Source: Brevibacterium sanguinis (GTDB lineage: Bacteria; Actinomycetota; Actinomycetes; Actinomycetales; Brevibacteriaceae). From it: 64,000 nt of DNA. Below, one piece after another: positions 9,929-19,560 of the stretch. The notes beneath the pieces are model-generated. The model ran no database searches and was not told the DNA's origin. It was given only the letters and a program-made list of their open reading frames with translations. A program made the position numbers and the translations under genes. The stretch lies in contig NZ_QNSB01000004.1 in NCBI RefSeq assembly GCF_003315415.1, positions 124,001-188,000 on the forward strand, written 5' to 3'. Within the stretch, counting starts at the first letter, position 1. The number at the start of each line of letters is the position of its first letter.

Positions 9929-9968
9929 GCTGCGGCGGGAGCCGACCGGAGTCGGCCCCCGCCGCAGC
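9929..9968. terminator. Bidirectional terminator between the MFS and csp genes
   Basis: GCTGCGGCGGG-A-GCCGAC pairs with GTCGGC-C-CCCGCCGCAGC, 17 pairs with one A/C mismatch and a CGGA loop. It starts directly after the MFS stop, between convergent genes. Confidence 0.8.
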
Positions 9969-10012
9969 GAAGTCCTTGTCGTTTCCGAGCCCGGACATCA
10001 GGCTCTCGGATC

Positions 10013-10216
10013 TCAGAGGAGGGTGACGGATTCCGCCTGTGGACCCTTCTGCCCCTCTCCGACCTCGAACTCAACTCGCTGACCCTCTTCGAGGGCCCGG
10101 TAGCCGTCCATCTGGATGGCGCTCCAGTGGACGAACACGTCCTGGTTCTCGCCTTCGAGGGTGATGAAGCCGTATCCCTTTTCAGCGTTGAACCACTTGA
10201 CGGTACCTTGTGCCAT
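10013..10216 (-). CDS. Cold-shock protein (CspA family)
   Basis: This is a 67-residue single-strand nucleic-acid-binding OB-fold protein. RNP1 is seen in [15 protein letters not shown] and RNP2 in [10 protein letters not shown]. The true start is the ATG at 10216 (MAQGTVKWF), with GGAGAAGTA before it; an upstream in-frame start lacks homology. The 271-bp region upstream (10217-10487), which is AT-richer near the gene, has no other gene and could hold the long structured 5' leader typical of cold-shock mRNAs. Confidence 0.95.
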   Translation of the reverse strand: MAQGTVKWFNAEKGYGFITLEGENQDVFVHWSAIQMDGYRALEEGQRVEFEVGEGQKGPQAESVTLL

Positions 10217-10487
10217 TACTTCTCCATACAATGCAGTGTCGATTCCATTCCGCCGTCCGCTGACGGGCAGCATGGGCGGACGCTAGTAAAACTCAACGGA
10301 CCCCGCGGATTCCCTCCAATACCTCTGGAGAATGATCTCGGTGAAGCACGAACAGAACACAAGGTGGAAGTGCTTGCCTAGCTGGTGCCACTCTACCGCA
10401 GGCCGGTCATCGGCGACCCGCGGCCGATCACTGTTATCGATTCGTTACCTGGGGGGCTGAATACCCGCGCGTGAGCAGGTCAGACTC

Positions 10488-11105
10488 TCACTGCTCGCCG
10501 AGGCCGGACGTCTCCCCGGTGTCCTGGGACGAGCTCTCGCTCGGCGCGCCCGCGGCCGGCTCCGGCCCTCGTCGGGCAATGTCCGAGCAGATGACCACGG
10601 TGAGGTCGGAGGTGAAGTCCCCCGACTGCTCGGTCGCCTCGATGCCGAGGGAATCGGCGACGAGTTTCGCCTGCGCGGCGTTCGACTCCTCCGCGTAGTA
10701 CACGACCGAGTCGGAGCGGGACGTCGAGTGATTGCCCACGGTCCCGAGCTTCCACCCCTTCTTCTCCACGGCCTCGGAGAACTTCTTCGCGGCCCCGGAG
10801 ACACCGGATGCGTTGAGGACGTCGACCTCGAGCGAGGAGTCGACGACGCTGACCTCGCTCTCGGTGGGAGTCGGGGTGGCCGGGGCGGAGGAGGTGGTGG
10901 GAGCGGGTTCCGCGACGTTCGACTCGGGGTCGCGCATCGACGAGGTGATGATGTTGATCGCGGCGACCACGAGCAGCACCGCGACGAGGGCGATGACGAT
11001 GACCAGGGCGATCGCGCCCATGTTCGACCGCGCTGTGGCCTCCTGGCGATGCGCGCCGCTGCGACGTCCCGGTTGGACGTCGTCGAGATCGTCGTTCATG
11101 CTCAC
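10488..11105 (-). CDS. LytR C-terminal-domain membrane protein
   Basis: This is a single-pass membrane protein with an extracytoplasmic LytR_C domain. The basic N-terminus is followed by a membrane segment at about residues 30-52 (IALVIVIALVAVLLVVAA), a Pro/Thr/Ser linker at about 60-85, and the LytR_C domain (LEVDVLNASGVSGAAKKFSEA through VVICSDIA). The tail is Ser/Gly-rich. The start is GTG 11105, overlapping the stop of the upstream gene in GTGA, or ATG 11099. LytR_C domains are found in cell-envelope proteins; the ligand is unknown. Confidence 0.85.
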   Translation of the reverse strand: MSMNDDLDDVQPGRRSGAHRQEATARSNMGAIALVIVIALVAVLLVVAAINIITSSMRDPESNVAEPAPTTSSAPATPTPTESEVSVVDSSLEVDVLNASGVSGAAKKFSEAVEKKGWKLGTVGNHSTSRSDSVVYYAEESNAAQAKLVADSLGIEATEQSGDFTSDLTVVICSDIARRGPEPAAGAPSESSSQDTGETSGLGEQ

Positions 11106-11368
11106 CTCGAGACCCGGGCCTGGGCGCGTTCGCTCTGCCGCGTGGAGCGGATCCGGCGCAGCCGCTTGACCAGCATGGGATCGCTGGCCAGCGCCGCCGG
11201 GTTGTCGAGCAGTGAGTTGAGGATCTGGAAGTAGCTGGTGGCGGACATGTCGAACCGCTCACGGATGGCATGGTCCTTGGCGCCGCCGTATTTCCACCAT
11301 CGCCGCTCGAACTCCAGAACGGACACCTCGAGTTCGCTGAGTTCAGGGGTGTCTTCGGTGCGCGGCAT
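11102..11368 (-). CDS. DUF3263 protein
   Basis: This is an 88-residue helical protein of the DUF3263 family found next to LytR_C genes in actinobacteria. The family core is visible: LEFERRWWKYGGAKDHAIRE followed by FDMSATSYFQILNSLLD, which looks like a helix-turn-helix, and the P-ML-KRLRRIR basic segment. It may bind DNA; no function is established. It is the first gene of the unit and its stop overlaps the LytR_C start. Confidence 0.85.
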   Translation of the reverse strand: MPRTEDTPELSELEVSVLEFERRWWKYGGAKDHAIRERFDMSATSYFQILNSLLDNPAALASDPMLVKRLRRIRSTRQSERAQARVSR

Positions 11369-11550
11369 AGAGGGTGTGCTCCTTCGGAGTGATCGTTGCT
11401 GATCATATTATCGCCCGAATGACAGGACTGTCATTCCACGGGCGTGCCGCGCCCCTCACATTCGGGGCTGCCGGGGCTTCGATTCGCGGGGACCCGAGAC
11501 CTCATATCGTCCGCCGCGCAGACCCCATCGTCCGGCATGCAGACCTCACG

Positions 11551-11588
11551 GCGGAGGGCAGGGAGACGACGATCCCCCTGCCCTCCGC
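11551..11588 (-). terminator. Terminator downstream of the aldehyde dehydrogenase
   Basis: GCGGAGGGCAGGG pairs perfectly with CCCTGCCCTCCGC (13 bp, 12-nt loop). It lies 13 bp after the dehydrogenase stop. Confidence 0.75.
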
Positions 11589-11600
11589 ACGCACCTGAGG

Positions 11601-13067
11601 TCACCGGATCCGGATGTTGACCTGCTTGATCTGGGTGAACCCTTCGAGCATGCCCTCCAGCGAGGCCTCACGGCCGAAGCCCGAGGTCTTCATGCCGCCG
11701 TAGGACTGGCCGGCCTGCTGGCCGCCTCCCTGGTTGATCTGGATCCAGCCCGAGTCGATCCTGTCGGCCAGCGACAGCGCCGCGTCGATGTTCTTCGTGA
11801 ACACGTAGGCCGCGAGGCCGAACTCGACGTCGTTGGCCATCCGCACGACCTCGTCGACGTCCTTCCAGGGGATGACCGACAGGACGGGCCCGAAGATCTC
11901 CTCCTGACTCGTCTGCCAGTCGTTCTTCGCCTTCGAGAAGATGACGGGGGCGTGGTAGAAGCCGGGCTCGCCGACCTCGAGGGAGTCGGAACCGTCATAG
12001 GCGACCTCCACTCCCTCCATCGACTTGCCCATCTCGATGTAGGACGCGACCTGGTCGTACTGCTTCTGGTTGATGATGCAGCCGATGTCGGAGGATTCGT
12101 CGCGGGGGTCGCCGACCTTCATCGCCGACACGGCGTCGACGAGCTTGGACAGGAAGTCGTCGTAGATGTCCTCGTGGAGGAACAGGCGCGAGCCCATCGT
12201 GCAGGACTGACCCTGCCGAGCGAAGCGGGTCGAGAGCAGCACCTGCTCGAGCGTGTCCTGATCATTGGAGTCGGGGAAGATGATGTTCGGGCTCTTGCCG
12301 CCGAGCTCCATCGACGAGTGGGCCAGGCGTCCGCCGGCCACCTCGGCGACGTGACGACCGATGCTCGTCGAGCCGGTGAAGGAGACCTTGTCGACTCCCG
12401 GATGCTGGTTGAGGGCCTCGCCGATGACCGAGCCCTTCCCGGTGACGACGTTGAGGACGCCGGCCGGGAGGATGTCGGAGATGAGCTCGGCCATCTTGAG
12501 GATCGTCAGGGGCGCGTCCTCGGCGCACTTGAGCACCACGGTGTTGCCGGCGGCGAGCGCGGCCGGGGTCTTGAACGCGGCGATCATCAGCGGCGAGTTC
12601 CACGGCAGGATCCCCGCGACGACGCCGAGCGGCACGCGCTTCGTGTACTGCAGCTGCGAGTCGCCCGCCGGCAGGGTGTTGCCCTTGACCTCGCCCGCGA
12701 CTCCGCCCATGTAGCGGAAGAGATCGGCGAGGATGACGGTCTCGGGGCGCGCCTGCGTGCGGATCGCGTTGCCGGTGTCGAGCGCGGTCAGCTGGGCGAG
12801 CTCCTCGGAGCCGGCCTCGAGGGCGTCGGCGCAGGCGACGAGCATCTTCTGGCGTTCCTTGAACGGCAGAGCGGCCCAGGCGGGGAAGGCGCTGCGCGCG
12901 GCGGCGACGGCACGATCGGCGTCGGCCTCCTTGCCATTGGGAACCGTGGCGATGACGACATTGCGATCGATGGGAGTGATGACGTCGGTGCGCGCACCGT
13001 CGGCGGCATCGACCCACTCGCCGCCGATGAGCATCTTCCAGTCCTCGGCCTGGGGGAATTGCGACAT
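11601..13067 (-). CDS. NAD(P)-dependent aldehyde dehydrogenase
   Basis: This is a 488-residue enzyme of the ALDH superfamily oxidising an aldehyde to its acid. Catalytic residues are present: Asn157 in PWNSPL, Glu254 in MELGGKSPN and Cys289 in GQSCTMGSR. The start is ATG 13067 (MSQFPQAEDW) with AAAGGA ahead; the open frame upstream has no homology. The overall sequence is of the betaine-aldehyde/aminobutyraldehyde class, but the substrate is not determined by context because the neighbours are unrelated. Confidence 0.92.
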   Translation of the reverse strand: MSQFPQAEDWKMLIGGEWVDAADGARTDVITPIDRNVVIATVPNGKEADADRAVAAARSAFPAWAALPFKERQKMLVACADALEAGSEELAQLTALDTGNAIRTQARPETVILADLFRYMGGVAGEVKGNTLPAGDSQLQYTKRVPLGVVAGILPWNSPLMIAAFKTPAALAAGNTVVLKCAEDAPLTILKMAELISDILPAGVLNVVTGKGSVIGEALNQHPGVDKVSFTGSTSIGRHVAEVAGGRLAHSSMELGGKSPNIIFPDSNDQDTLEQVLLSTRFARQGQSCTMGSRLFLHEDIYDDFLSKLVDAVSAMKVGDPRDESSDIGCIINQKQYDQVASYIEMGKSMEGVEVAYDGSDSLEVGEPGFYHAPVIFSKAKNDWQTSQEEIFGPVLSVIPWKDVDEVVRMANDVEFGLAAYVFTKNIDAALSLADRIDSGWIQINQGGGQQAGQSYGGMKTSGFGREASLEGMLEGFTQIKQVNIRIR

Positions 13068-13212
13068 TGTGGTCCTTTCGACAACGCTGCGTGGAGAATC
13101 CTCCACCCGAGCATATCGCCTGCCCCCACGTGAGAAGAATGCCTCCCGGCTGCGCGTTCACGCACATCCCGTCTGCGTCGAGGCGGGACGACCGTGACCT
13201 AGAATCGCGACC

Positions 13213-13893
13213 ATGAGTCTGTCGACGATCATGTCCCCGGATTGGGCCGCAGCGCTGAGCGAGGTGGAGGACGACATCCACGCCATGGGCGACTTCCTGC
13301 GCGCGGAGATCGCCGCCGGCCGTTCCTACCTCCCCGCCGGTGATCGCATCTTCCGCGCGTTCGCGGAGCCCCTCGCCGAGGTGAAGGTCCTCATCGTCGG
13401 TCAGGATCCCTATCCCACTCCCGGACATCCGATCGGACTGTCGTTCGCCGTCGACCCCGAAGTCCGGCCGCTGCCGCGGTCGCTCGTGAACATCTACCGC
13501 GAGCTCGAGTCCGACCTCGGTGTCGCCCCCGCCCCGCACGGGGACCTGCGTGCCTGGTCACGGCAGGGAGTCATGCTGCTCAACCGGGTGCTCACGGTGA
13601 GTCCGGGCGAACCGGCGTCCCACCGCGGCAAGGGCTGGGAGGAGGTGACGGGCCACGCGATCAGGGCGCTGGTCGACCGGGACCGGCCGCTCGTCGCGAT
13701 CCTCTGGGGCAACGATGCCCGCAAGCTGGCGCCGATGCTGAGGGCGGGCCGCTCCGAGGTCGCGATCATCGAATCCGCGCACCCGTCTCCCCTGTCGGCC
13801 AGCCGCGGGTTCTTCGGCTCCCGGCCCTTCTCCCGGACGAACGAGCTGCTCGCCCAGAAGGGGATCGCGCCCATCGACTGGGCCCTCGGCTGA
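13213..13893 (+). CDS. ung: Uracil-DNA glycosylase, family 1
   Basis: The enzyme excises uracil from DNA to start base-excision repair. The water-activating loop is [16 protein letters not shown] with Asp65, and the DNA-intercalation/His loop is [15 protein letters not shown] with His190. The 226-residue length fits the family. PYP replaces the PYH of the enterobacterial enzyme, a common actinobacterial form. The ATG at 13213 is used. It ends 4 bp before a convergent gene. Confidence 0.95.
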   Translation: MSLSTIMSPDWAAALSEVEDDIHAMGDFLRAEIAAGRSYLPAGDRIFRAFAEPLAEVKVLIVGQDPYPTPGHPIGLSFAVDPEVRPLPRSLVNIYRELESDLGVAPAPHGDLRAWSRQGVMLLNRVLTVSPGEPASHRGKGWEEVTGHAIRALVDRDRPLVAILWGNDARKLAPMLRAGRSEVAIIESAHPSPLSASRGFFGSRPFSRTNELLAQKGIAPIDWALG

Positions 13894-13897
13894 TCGA

Positions 13898-15670
13898 TCA
13901 CGCTCCCCGGACGGTGTCGGGCCCGCGCGCCGACTCGGGTCCCCTGGCCTCCTCGGCGGCGGTGTCGGCCTTGGCCTTCTTCCGCTGCAGGGGCCGGGAC
14001 AGGTAGCCGCCGAGGACCGCGCCGACGGCGAGCGCGGCATTGGCGACGATCGCGGTGAACAGCGCCGAGAGGCCGACCGCGAACGAGGTCGTGTCGGACT
14101 CGGCGACGATCTGGTAGACGGCGGTGAAGATCGCCAGCCCCTGGAGCAGGGTGTAGATCGCCGGAATCGTCAGCACGATCGCCGGCGCGCCGAGGCGAAG
14201 CGCGAGCGGCCGGGAGAGGAATCCGGCGACCGTCGCCGAGAGGAGGCTGGCGAGGACGTTGTCGACGTCGAGCAGGGTCAGGGTCATCATCGTGATGTGC
14301 GAGGCCAGGCCGACGAAGGCCGCCGGCAGGATGAACCGGCGGGTCGCCTGCATGCCCACGGCTCCGGCCATCGCGACGATCGCGGCGGCGGCCATGGTGA
14401 TGATCGCCGCGACGACGTGGATGTTCGTGCGCGGGACGAGGACCTCGATCGGGTCGAGTCCGATCGCGCGTCCGCAGACGAGCCCGATGGCCAGCCCCGA
14501 GATGATGCCGGCGAACGACATGAACACCCCGATGATCCGCCCGGCCGCGGTGAGTGGGAAGTTCGTCAGGGCGTCCTGGACGGCGGAGAAGAGCGCCTGC
14601 GTGGGCAGCAGGAGGACGACCCCTGCGGCCACGAGGTACTGCGGGGCGTCGACGAGATCGAAGTTCCACGCGGCCATGGCGATGAGCGTCGCGACCGCGG
14701 CCTGGATGACGGTGATGAAGAACGGGGGCAGGCTCGTGCGCCCGATGTACTTCCCGAGCTCGAACACGAGCAGAGCCATGACGACGCCGAGGCCGATGGC
14801 GACCAGGCCCCCGCCCAACAGCAGGACGACGCTGCCGACCAGCAGCCCCCAGGCCGCGGTGACGAACCACTCCTGGAACGGCCGGCGCTGGGAGCGGATG
14901 GCGTCGAGGCGGTTGCGGGCCTCGTGGAACCCCAACGTCCCGTCGACGAGGTCGGAGACGAGCTTGTGGACGGAGGCGAGCTTCGCGTAGTGCGTCGACT
15001 CGCCGCGGTTGACGCGCATGACGGTGAGCAGACGACCGTCGGACGTCGAGTAGTGGACGACGAGCGTGTTCGAGGTCAGGTCCACCTCGACGGTGGCGAG
15101 ACCGCATGCGGTGCACGCGGCGATGACGGACACCTCGACGTCGCTCGACCCCGCGCCCGCGCGCATCATGATCGCGGCGATGTCGGCGGCGAGGTCGAGG
15201 ACCATCCTCGCCTCGTCCTCGCTCGGCTCGCTCGCCTGGACCGGCGCCTGATACGGGGTTCCCTTGAGGGCCGTGATGATCGGCACCGGCTGGGTGTTGA
15301 CGGACGTGCCGGAGACCAGCTTGCCCACGGTGCGCCGGGCCACCCGCTGGGCGACCCGCTGGGAGGCGCCGCGCTGCTCGGACTTCGTCTTCGCCTTCGC
15401 CCCGTTGCCTCCGCGCGCGGACTCCTGCCGCGCGCGGTCGAGGAGTTCACGCAGCGCCTGCGAGCCCTGACCCGGCCGCGCCGCGGATCCCCGAATCGGT
15501 CGCTCAGAGGATCCCTTCCCCGCGCCGACCCGCTCATCCGGCGCCGCACCGGCCCGCTCGTCCGGCGCCTCGCCGGCGCTCTCGTTCCGAGGCGCAGTGC
15601 CCGCGGCCGGGGCCGCGCGCCTGAGAGGAACCTCGGCGGTGGTGGCCTCGTCGCTGCGGTCGTTCGTCAC
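13898..15670 (-). CDS. ThrE-type threonine/serine exporter
   Basis: This is a 590-residue membrane protein of the ThrE family, which exports threonine and serine. It has a long disordered Ala/Pro/Arg-rich N-terminus (about 1-120), a cytoplasmic ThrE domain (MRAGAGSSDVEVSVIAACTA region through TSDGRLLTVMRV), then about ten membrane segments from two fused halves, as in the Corynebacterium protein, and a charged tail. The GTG start overlaps the stop of the upstream amidohydrolase gene in GTGA. Confidence 0.88.
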   Translation of the reverse strand: MTNDRSDEATTAEVPLRRAAPAAGTAPRNESAGEAPDERAGAAPDERVGAGKGSSERPIRGSAARPGQGSQALRELLDRARQESARGGNGAKAKTKSEQRGASQRVAQRVARRTVGKLVSGTSVNTQPVPIITALKGTPYQAPVQASEPSEDEARMVLDLAADIAAIMMRAGAGSSDVEVSVIAACTACGLATVEVDLTSNTLVVHYSTSDGRLLTVMRVNRGESTHYAKLASVHKLVSDLVDGTLGFHEARNRLDAIRSQRRPFQEWFVTAAWGLLVGSVVLLLGGGLVAIGLGVVMALLVFELGKYIGRTSLPPFFITVIQAAVATLIAMAAWNFDLVDAPQYLVAAGVVLLLPTQALFSAVQDALTNFPLTAAGRIIGVFMSFAGIISGLAIGLVCGRAIGLDPIEVLVPRTNIHVVAAIITMAAAAIVAMAGAVGMQATRRFILPAAFVGLASHITMMTLTLLDVDNVLASLLSATVAGFLSRPLALRLGAPAIVLTIPAIYTLLQGLAIFTAVYQIVAESDTTSFAVGLSALFTAIVANAALAVGAVLGGYLSRPLQRKKAKADTAAEEARGPESARGPDTVRGA

Positions 15671-16937
15671 GGCTCGCTGATGAGAGTCGGGCCGAACGGG
15701 TCGGCGACGTCCGCCGTGCCCGTCTCGGCGTCGAATTCGTAGACCCTGCGTCCGGAGACGAAGACCTGCTCGGCGCGGGAGTCGAGGTCGAGCGGGTCCG
15801 CGGACCAGACGACGAGGTCGGCGTCCCTGCCCGGGGCCAGGGACCCGAGCCGATCGTCGAGTCCGAGCATCGCGGCCGGGTTGATCGTCAGCGCCTCGAT
15901 CGCGACGACGGGGTCGAGGCCCTCCTTGACGGCCAGTGACGCCTCGTGGACGAGGAAGTTGATCGGGATCACCGGGTGGTCGGTGGTCAGCGCGATGCGC
16001 ACTCCCGCCTCGGCGAGCGCCGCCGCGGTGGCCAGGGTGCGGTCGCGCAGCTCCACCTTCGACCGCGACGTCATCAGCGGTCCGAGGATGACGTCGATGC
16101 CCTTGGCGGCGATGTAGTCGGCGACCCTGTGCCCCTCGGTGCCGTGGTTGATGATCAGCCGGTAGCCGAACTCCTCGGCCAGCCGGATGGCCGTGGCGAT
16201 GTCGTCGGCGCGATGGCAGTGCTGGTCCCAGGCGAGCTTCCCGTCGAGGACGTCGGCGAGGGTCTCGTGGACGAGGCTGCGCTCGAACGGTGTGCCCTCG
16301 GTCGCGGCATGGTCCCGCCTGGCGCGGTAGTTCTGCGCCTCGACGAACGCGTCGCGGATGACCTTCGCGGTACCCATCCGCGTCGACGGTGCGGCCTTCT
16401 TCTCCCCGTAGACGCGCTTCGGGTTCTCCCCCAGCGCCGACTTCACGGACAGGTCCTGGGTCACGAGCATCTCGTCGACGATCCGCCCCCAGGTCTTGAC
16501 GAAGGCGGTGCGTCCGCCGATCGGATTGCCCGAGCCGGGTTTGATCAGCGCCGAGGTGACGCCTCCGCGCAGTGCGTCCTTGAAGCCGAGGTCGTTCGGG
16601 TCGATGGCGTCGAGGGCCCGCAGGCCCGCTCCGTTGGGATCGGTCATCTCGTTCGTGTCGTCGCCGGACCAGCCCTCCCCGTCCTCATGGACGCCGAGGT
16701 GACCGTGGGCTTCGATGAATCCGGGCAGCACCCAGCGTCCGCCGGCATCGATGGTCTCGATGCCTGCGGGCAGGTCGAGGGAGGAGTCGCCGACGGCCGC
16801 GATCGTCTGGCCGGTGACAAGGATCGTTCCTGATTCGATGGGTTCGGCGCGCTGCCCGTGGGTGTCGGCGACGGGCACGATGTGCGCGTTGACGATGGCG
16901 AAGTCCGCGAGTGCGGGAACGGGAACCGAACGATACA
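15667..16937 (-). CDS. Amidohydrolase family protein (imidazolonepropionase-like)
   Basis: This is a 422-residue metal-dependent hydrolase with the amidohydrolase barrel. The first metal site is GFIEAHGHLGVH near residue 62, the second-half histidines occur in DQHCHRADD and INHGTEGHRV, and the catalytic Asp is in LTTDHPV. The C-terminal NPAAMLGLDDRLGSLAPGRDADLVVW is the family hallmark. The start is ATG 16937 with AGGAG ahead. The substrate is unknown. Overlap with the exporter gene suggests co-expression. Confidence 0.88.
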
Positions 16938-17121
16938 TTGTGCTCCTGGTGCATCGGTGTTTCACCAGCGTCGATGCGCTGGCCGAGGGGCGCGGCGGCG
17001 CTGCTCGCCGTGTCGGTTCGAGTCTACGCCACTGCGGATCTCAGCCCGGAGACGGAGGACAGGACGGTCGTTCGCGTGTAGCTTGGGGACGGAGACGAAT
17101 GACGAGAAGAAGGACCCGCGG

Positions 17122-17973
17122 ATGCTCGAGACCATCACCTCCTATGTCGCGGTCGGCGATTCGTTCAGCGAGGGCCTGATGGACCACGATCCGGACGTCC
17201 CCGACCGGTTCCGGGGATGGACGGACCGGCTGGCGCAGATGCTCGTCGACTCGCCGATCGGCAGCCCGGACCTGACGTATGCCAACCTCGCGATCCGTGG
17301 GCGGCTGCTGGCCCAGATCGTCGACGAGCAGGTCCCGAAGGCGCTCGATCTCCGTCCCGATCTGGTCAGCTTCTGCGCCGGGGGCAACGACTGCCTGCGG
17401 CCCAAGGCCGACATCGACGAACTGGCCGATCAGTTCGAACGCGCGGTCATCGCCCTCCGCTCCGAGGGCATCGAGGTGCTCATGTGCACCGGATTCGACA
17501 CCGAGATCAGCTCGCCGCTGATCCGGGCGATGCGCCCCCGGGTCGGGATCTACAACTCGCACCTGTGGACGATCGCCCAACGGCACGGCTGCCACATGAT
17601 CGATGTGTGGGGACTGCGTCCCGTCTACGCGCCGCAGATGTGGGCCGAGGATCGCATCCACCTCTCGCCCCAGGGTCATGACCTCGTCGCGCGGCAGGCA
17701 CTGGCCACGCTCGAGAGCGGTCACTCCCTCCCCGGGCAGGGCTTCGCGATGCCGGCCCGGCCGACGCGCGCGATCAAGGCCGCGATGGCCGAGGAGTCGA
17801 AGTGGGCCAAGGAGCACCTGGCCCCCTGGGTCTCCCGTCGTCTGCGCGGTGCCTCCTCGGGCGACAACGTCGTCCCCAAGCTGCCGACGTTGACTCCCGT
17901 GCGCCGGAGCGCCGCCGACGACTCCGAGCCGGTGCGCGGAACGGCCGCCGGCGACTCCGGCGACGCGGACTGA
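17122..17973 (+). CDS. SGNH/GDSL-family hydrolase
   Basis: This is a 283-residue esterase or lipase-like enzyme. The nucleophile block is VAVGDSFSEGL (Ser near residue 15), block II Gly is in YANLAIRGRLL, block III is CAGGNDCLRP, and block V is EDRIHLSPQGHDLVA, giving the Ser-Gly-Asn-His set. There is no signal peptide. A 70-residue basic, disordered tail follows the hydrolase domain. ATG 17122 follows the ribosome-binding-like AAGGACCCGCGG. The substrate is not predictable. Confidence 0.9.
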   Translation: MLETITSYVAVGDSFSEGLMDHDPDVPDRFRGWTDRLAQMLVDSPIGSPDLTYANLAIRGRLLAQIVDEQVPKALDLRPDLVSFCAGGNDCLRPKADIDELADQFERAVIALRSEGIEVLMCTGFDTEISSPLIRAMRPRVGIYNSHLWTIAQRHGCHMIDVWGLRPVYAPQMWAEDRIHLSPQGHDLVARQALATLESGHSLPGQGFAMPARPTRAIKAAMAEESKWAKEHLAPWVSRRLRGASSGDNVVPKLPTLTPVRRSAADDSEPVRGTAAGDSGDAD

Positions 17974-17995
17974 CCACGGCCGGAATCCGAGCGGT

Positions 17996-18385
17996 TCACT
18001 GTGGACGGCGGCGTTCGGGCTCCGTGATCTCCCGGACCTCGTCGACGATCCGCTTCCACTCCCCGCTCAGCTCTCCCTCCCCGAAGCGCACCTGCCCGAA
18101 GCGGCTCTCGATCGCGTAGACGAAGCGGTCCGCACCGCCGGGAACCCCCGGCGAGCCCGATCCGGGGGTGCGCGTCCCCGGCGCCTCGGCGCTCGCGCCC
18201 GATGCGACGTCCGGGCCCCCGGCCCCGGTGTCCTCCTGCCAGGGCAGCTCGGCCACACGCGCCCCGATCTCCTCCCGGCGGGAGCTGCGGTCGATGTCGA
18301 GGTCCCACACGAGGCGGAAGCCGCCGATCCCGCCGCTGCGCTCGACGACGAGGTGCCCGAACTCGCGCTCGTCCCCGGTGCTCAC
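17996..18385 (-). CDS. Emfourin-like protease inhibitor
   Basis: This is a 129-residue protein resembling emfourin, the small inhibitor encoded beside protealysin-like M4 proteases. The family features seen are the GGIGGFRLVWDLDIDRSS beta segment, a Gly/Ala/Pro-rich insert around residues 55-85, and the C-terminal DRFVYAIESRFGQVRFGE segment followed by a charged helix. The GTG start overlaps the stop of the M4 protease gene in GTGA. Co-translation of enzyme and inhibitor would hold the cytoplasmic protease in check. The inhibitory activity is inferred from family and context. Confidence 0.75.
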   Translation of the reverse strand: MSTGDEREFGHLVVERSGGIGGFRLVWDLDIDRSSRREEIGARVAELPWQEDTGAGGPDVASGASAEAPGTRTPGSGSPGVPGGADRFVYAIESRFGQVRFGEGELSGEWKRIVDEVREITEPERRRPQ

Positions 18386-19509
18386 CAGCTGCTCCCGTGG
18401 TTGCCCCGCTGTGCCCGGGCGCTCGGGATGCCCACCGTCTCCCAGCCCTGGACGACCGCGTCGTGGACGTCGGTGCCCTCACCGAACTGCACGGCCGCCT
18501 CGGCGATGGTCATCTGGGCGAACTGCGCGAAGTCGGTGCGCGTGGTGATGTCATCGCCGGCGAGCACCGAGAACCACACCTGCCCCACGGTCTCCCACGC
18601 GTTCTGGCCGAGGGCCGTCGCGGCCGAGGCGAACGCACGATTGGGGATGCCCGAGTTGAGGTGCACTCCGCCGTTGTCCGAGTCCGTGTCGAAGTAGTCG
18701 TCCATGTGGCCCGGCTGGGGGTCCTTGCCGAGGACGTCGTCGTCGTAGGCGGTGCCGGGCTCGAGCATGTTCCGCAGCGCCTTCCCGCTGACGGCGGGGG
18801 TGAAGATCCCCGCCCCGATCAGCCAGCTCGCGCTGCGAGCGTCCTCACCCTTCGCGTACTGCTCGGTGAGCGCCCCGAAGACATCGGCGACATGCTCGTT
18901 GAGGGCCCCCGGCTGGCCCTGGTACTCGAGGTTCGCCGTGTGCGCGATGACGCCGTGGCTGAGCTCGTGGCCGATGATGCTCAGCGAACCGGTGAACCCG
19001 GTGAACACCTGCTCGTCCCCGTCGCCGAAGACCATCTGGCGTCCGTCGAAGAACGCGTTGTCGTAGTCCTGACCGTAATGGACGGTGGCGCTCAGCGGCA
19101 TTCCCCGGCCGTCGAGGGAGTCGTGGCCGAACACCTCGGCGAAGAGCCGGTACGAGGCGCCGAGCCCGTCGTAGGCCTCGTTCACCGCCTCGTCGTCGAC
19201 GGGGTCCTCGCCCTCGCTGCGCACGAGGACACCGGGCAGCTCCTCGCGGTTCTCGGCGTCGTGGACGAGTCGGGTGAGCCCGGCGCCGGCTCGCACGGCC
19301 TCCCGGACCCCTTCGGGCACGGGTGGTTGTCGCAGTCCCTCGCGGCGCAGTCTGCGGCACTCGATGTCGGTGGGTCGGCAGCTTCTCGCCGCGGCGGCCG
19401 CGCGCGGGAACCTCTCGGCCCCGTGCTCGGCGATGGCGTCGAGGAGGTAGGGCGGGACGACGCCCCGGCGGATGGTCGGAGCGGTGGGATCGTTCTGCTC
19501 ATCGTTCAT
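18382..19509 (-). CDS. Protealysin-like M4 metallopeptidase
   Basis: This is a 375-residue thermolysin-family zinc protease. The zinc motif is H181-E182-L-S-H185 and the third ligand is Glu205 in NEHVADVFGAL. There is no signal peptide. The short propeptide begins with VVPPYLL, the PPYLL box typical of protealysin-like enzymes, which act in or leave the cytoplasm without a Sec signal. The start is ATG 19509 (MNDEQNDPTAP); an in-frame start at 19527 would add six residues. The gene ends inside the start of its inhibitor gene. Confidence 0.92.
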   Translation of the reverse strand: MNDEQNDPTAPTIRRGVVPPYLLDAIAEHGAERFPRAAAAARSCRPTDIECRRLRREGLRQPPVPEGVREAVRAGAGLTRLVHDAENREELPGVLVRSEGEDPVDDEAVNEAYDGLGASYRLFAEVFGHDSLDGRGMPLSATVHYGQDYDNAFFDGRQMVFGDGDEQVFTGFTGSLSIIGHELSHGVIAHTANLEYQGQPGALNEHVADVFGALTEQYAKGEDARSASWLIGAGIFTPAVSGKALRNMLEPGTAYDDDVLGKDPQPGHMDDYFDTDSDNGGVHLNSGIPNRAFASAATALGQNAWETVGQVWFSVLAGDDITTRTDFAQFAQMTIAEAAVQFGEGTDVHDAVVQGWETVGIPSARAQRGNHGSSW

Positions 19510-19560
19510 GTGACCAGCGTCGCACACGGAGCTGACACGGACCAGGGGTGGAGAGACGGT

